Source: CAYNSB01 sp964399625 (GTDB lineage: Bacteria; Planctomycetota; Phycisphaerae; Phycisphaerales; UBA1924). Taken from it: a stretch of DNA of 5,454 nucleotides. A model generated the notes under the pieces. The model was not told the origin of the DNA. It was given only the letters and a program-made list of their open reading frames with translations, and did no database searches. How positions within the stretch are numbered: the first letter of the stretch is position 1; every line of letters begins with the position of its first letter. This document shows positions 5,316 through 5,454 of the stretch, piece by piece. The stretch is from NCBI GenBank assembly GCA_964399625.1, contig CAYNSB010000089.1, positions 1 to 5,454 on the forward strand, read 5' to 3'. The position numbers and the translations under genes are program-made.

Positions 5316-5454
5316 ATGAACGCCACGACGAAGACGACGATCGAGATGGCCAGGACGCTGGCCCGCCGCGGGTTCGCGGTGCGGAGCATCGAGATCCAGA
5401 CGCCCGACGGCCGCTGCTGGTCGATTGACACGATCCCCGCCGGACGCGGCCGCC
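5316..5454 (+). CDS. Unrecognised small protein, 3' end cut by the window
   Basis: ATG at 5316 follows GGAGG (5303-5307) with an 8-base spacer, the best ribosome site in the window. 46 codons are visible and none is a stop. The start MNATTKTTIEMARTLARRGF looks like a Thr-rich cap and a basic amphipathic helix, followed by a likely beta-hairpin (VRSIEIQTPDGRCWSIDTI). Codon third positions are strongly G/C, as expected for a real gene in this genome. I do not recognise the family. It lies on the side that would belong to the integrated element, behind its own promoter-like region, so an element-encoded regulator or accessory protein is possible but unproven. Confidence 0.6.
   Translation, partial: MNATTKTTIEMARTLARRGFAVRSIEIQTPDGRCWSIDTIPAGRGR

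Overview
The window looks like a high-GC planctomycete chromosome, most likely of the Phycisphaerae type. Three things point there: a membrane-anchored protein with the C-terminal architecture of planctomycete Ser/Thr kinase-WD40 proteins, a sigma factor of the planctomycete-rich ECF family often found beside such kinases, and a secreted repeat protein ending in a PEP-CTERM-like tail with PAPS in place of PEP. The assignment rests on recognising families by eye, not on a search.

Layout, left to right. Bases 3-2414 (+) are the C-terminal 803 codons of a gene that starts before the window: a juxtamembrane basic stretch, one transmembrane helix, and a long presumed extracytoplasmic WD40 region. 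Its stop codon overlaps the start of an ECF sigma factor (2411-3073, +) in an ATGA junction, so the two are almost certainly co-translated. A 105-bp convergent gap follows. Then comes a minus-strand gene (3179-4270) for a 363-residue exported protein: signal peptide, seven tandem repeats of about 43-46 residues (a likely seven-bladed beta-propeller), and a C-terminal hydrophobic segment ending in four arginines.

From about 4271 rightwards the window is mostly non-coding. The key feature is at 4722-4763 (-): an exact structural 3' half of a tRNA-Gly(CCC), from anticodon loop to discriminator base, followed by a strong intrinsic terminator (4680-4715, -). No 5' half of the tRNA is present. This is how the displaced attachment site of an integrated element usually looks. 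By the geometry of tRNA integration, the left part of the window would be chromosome and the stretch right of about 4764 would be the end of an integrated element.

The 4764-5315 stretch holds paired inverted and direct repeats, then a compact control region (two 11-bp direct repeats, a promoter-like sequence with a 15-bp palindrome in its spacer, a GC hairpin and a good Shine-Dalgarno). That region leads into a small unrecognised open frame starting at 5316, which runs off the window.

How the genes may work together (inference): the kinase-WD40 protein could sense an external signal through its propeller and control the co-translated sigma factor. The minus-strand propeller protein is a separate surface or exported protein with no evident link to that pair.
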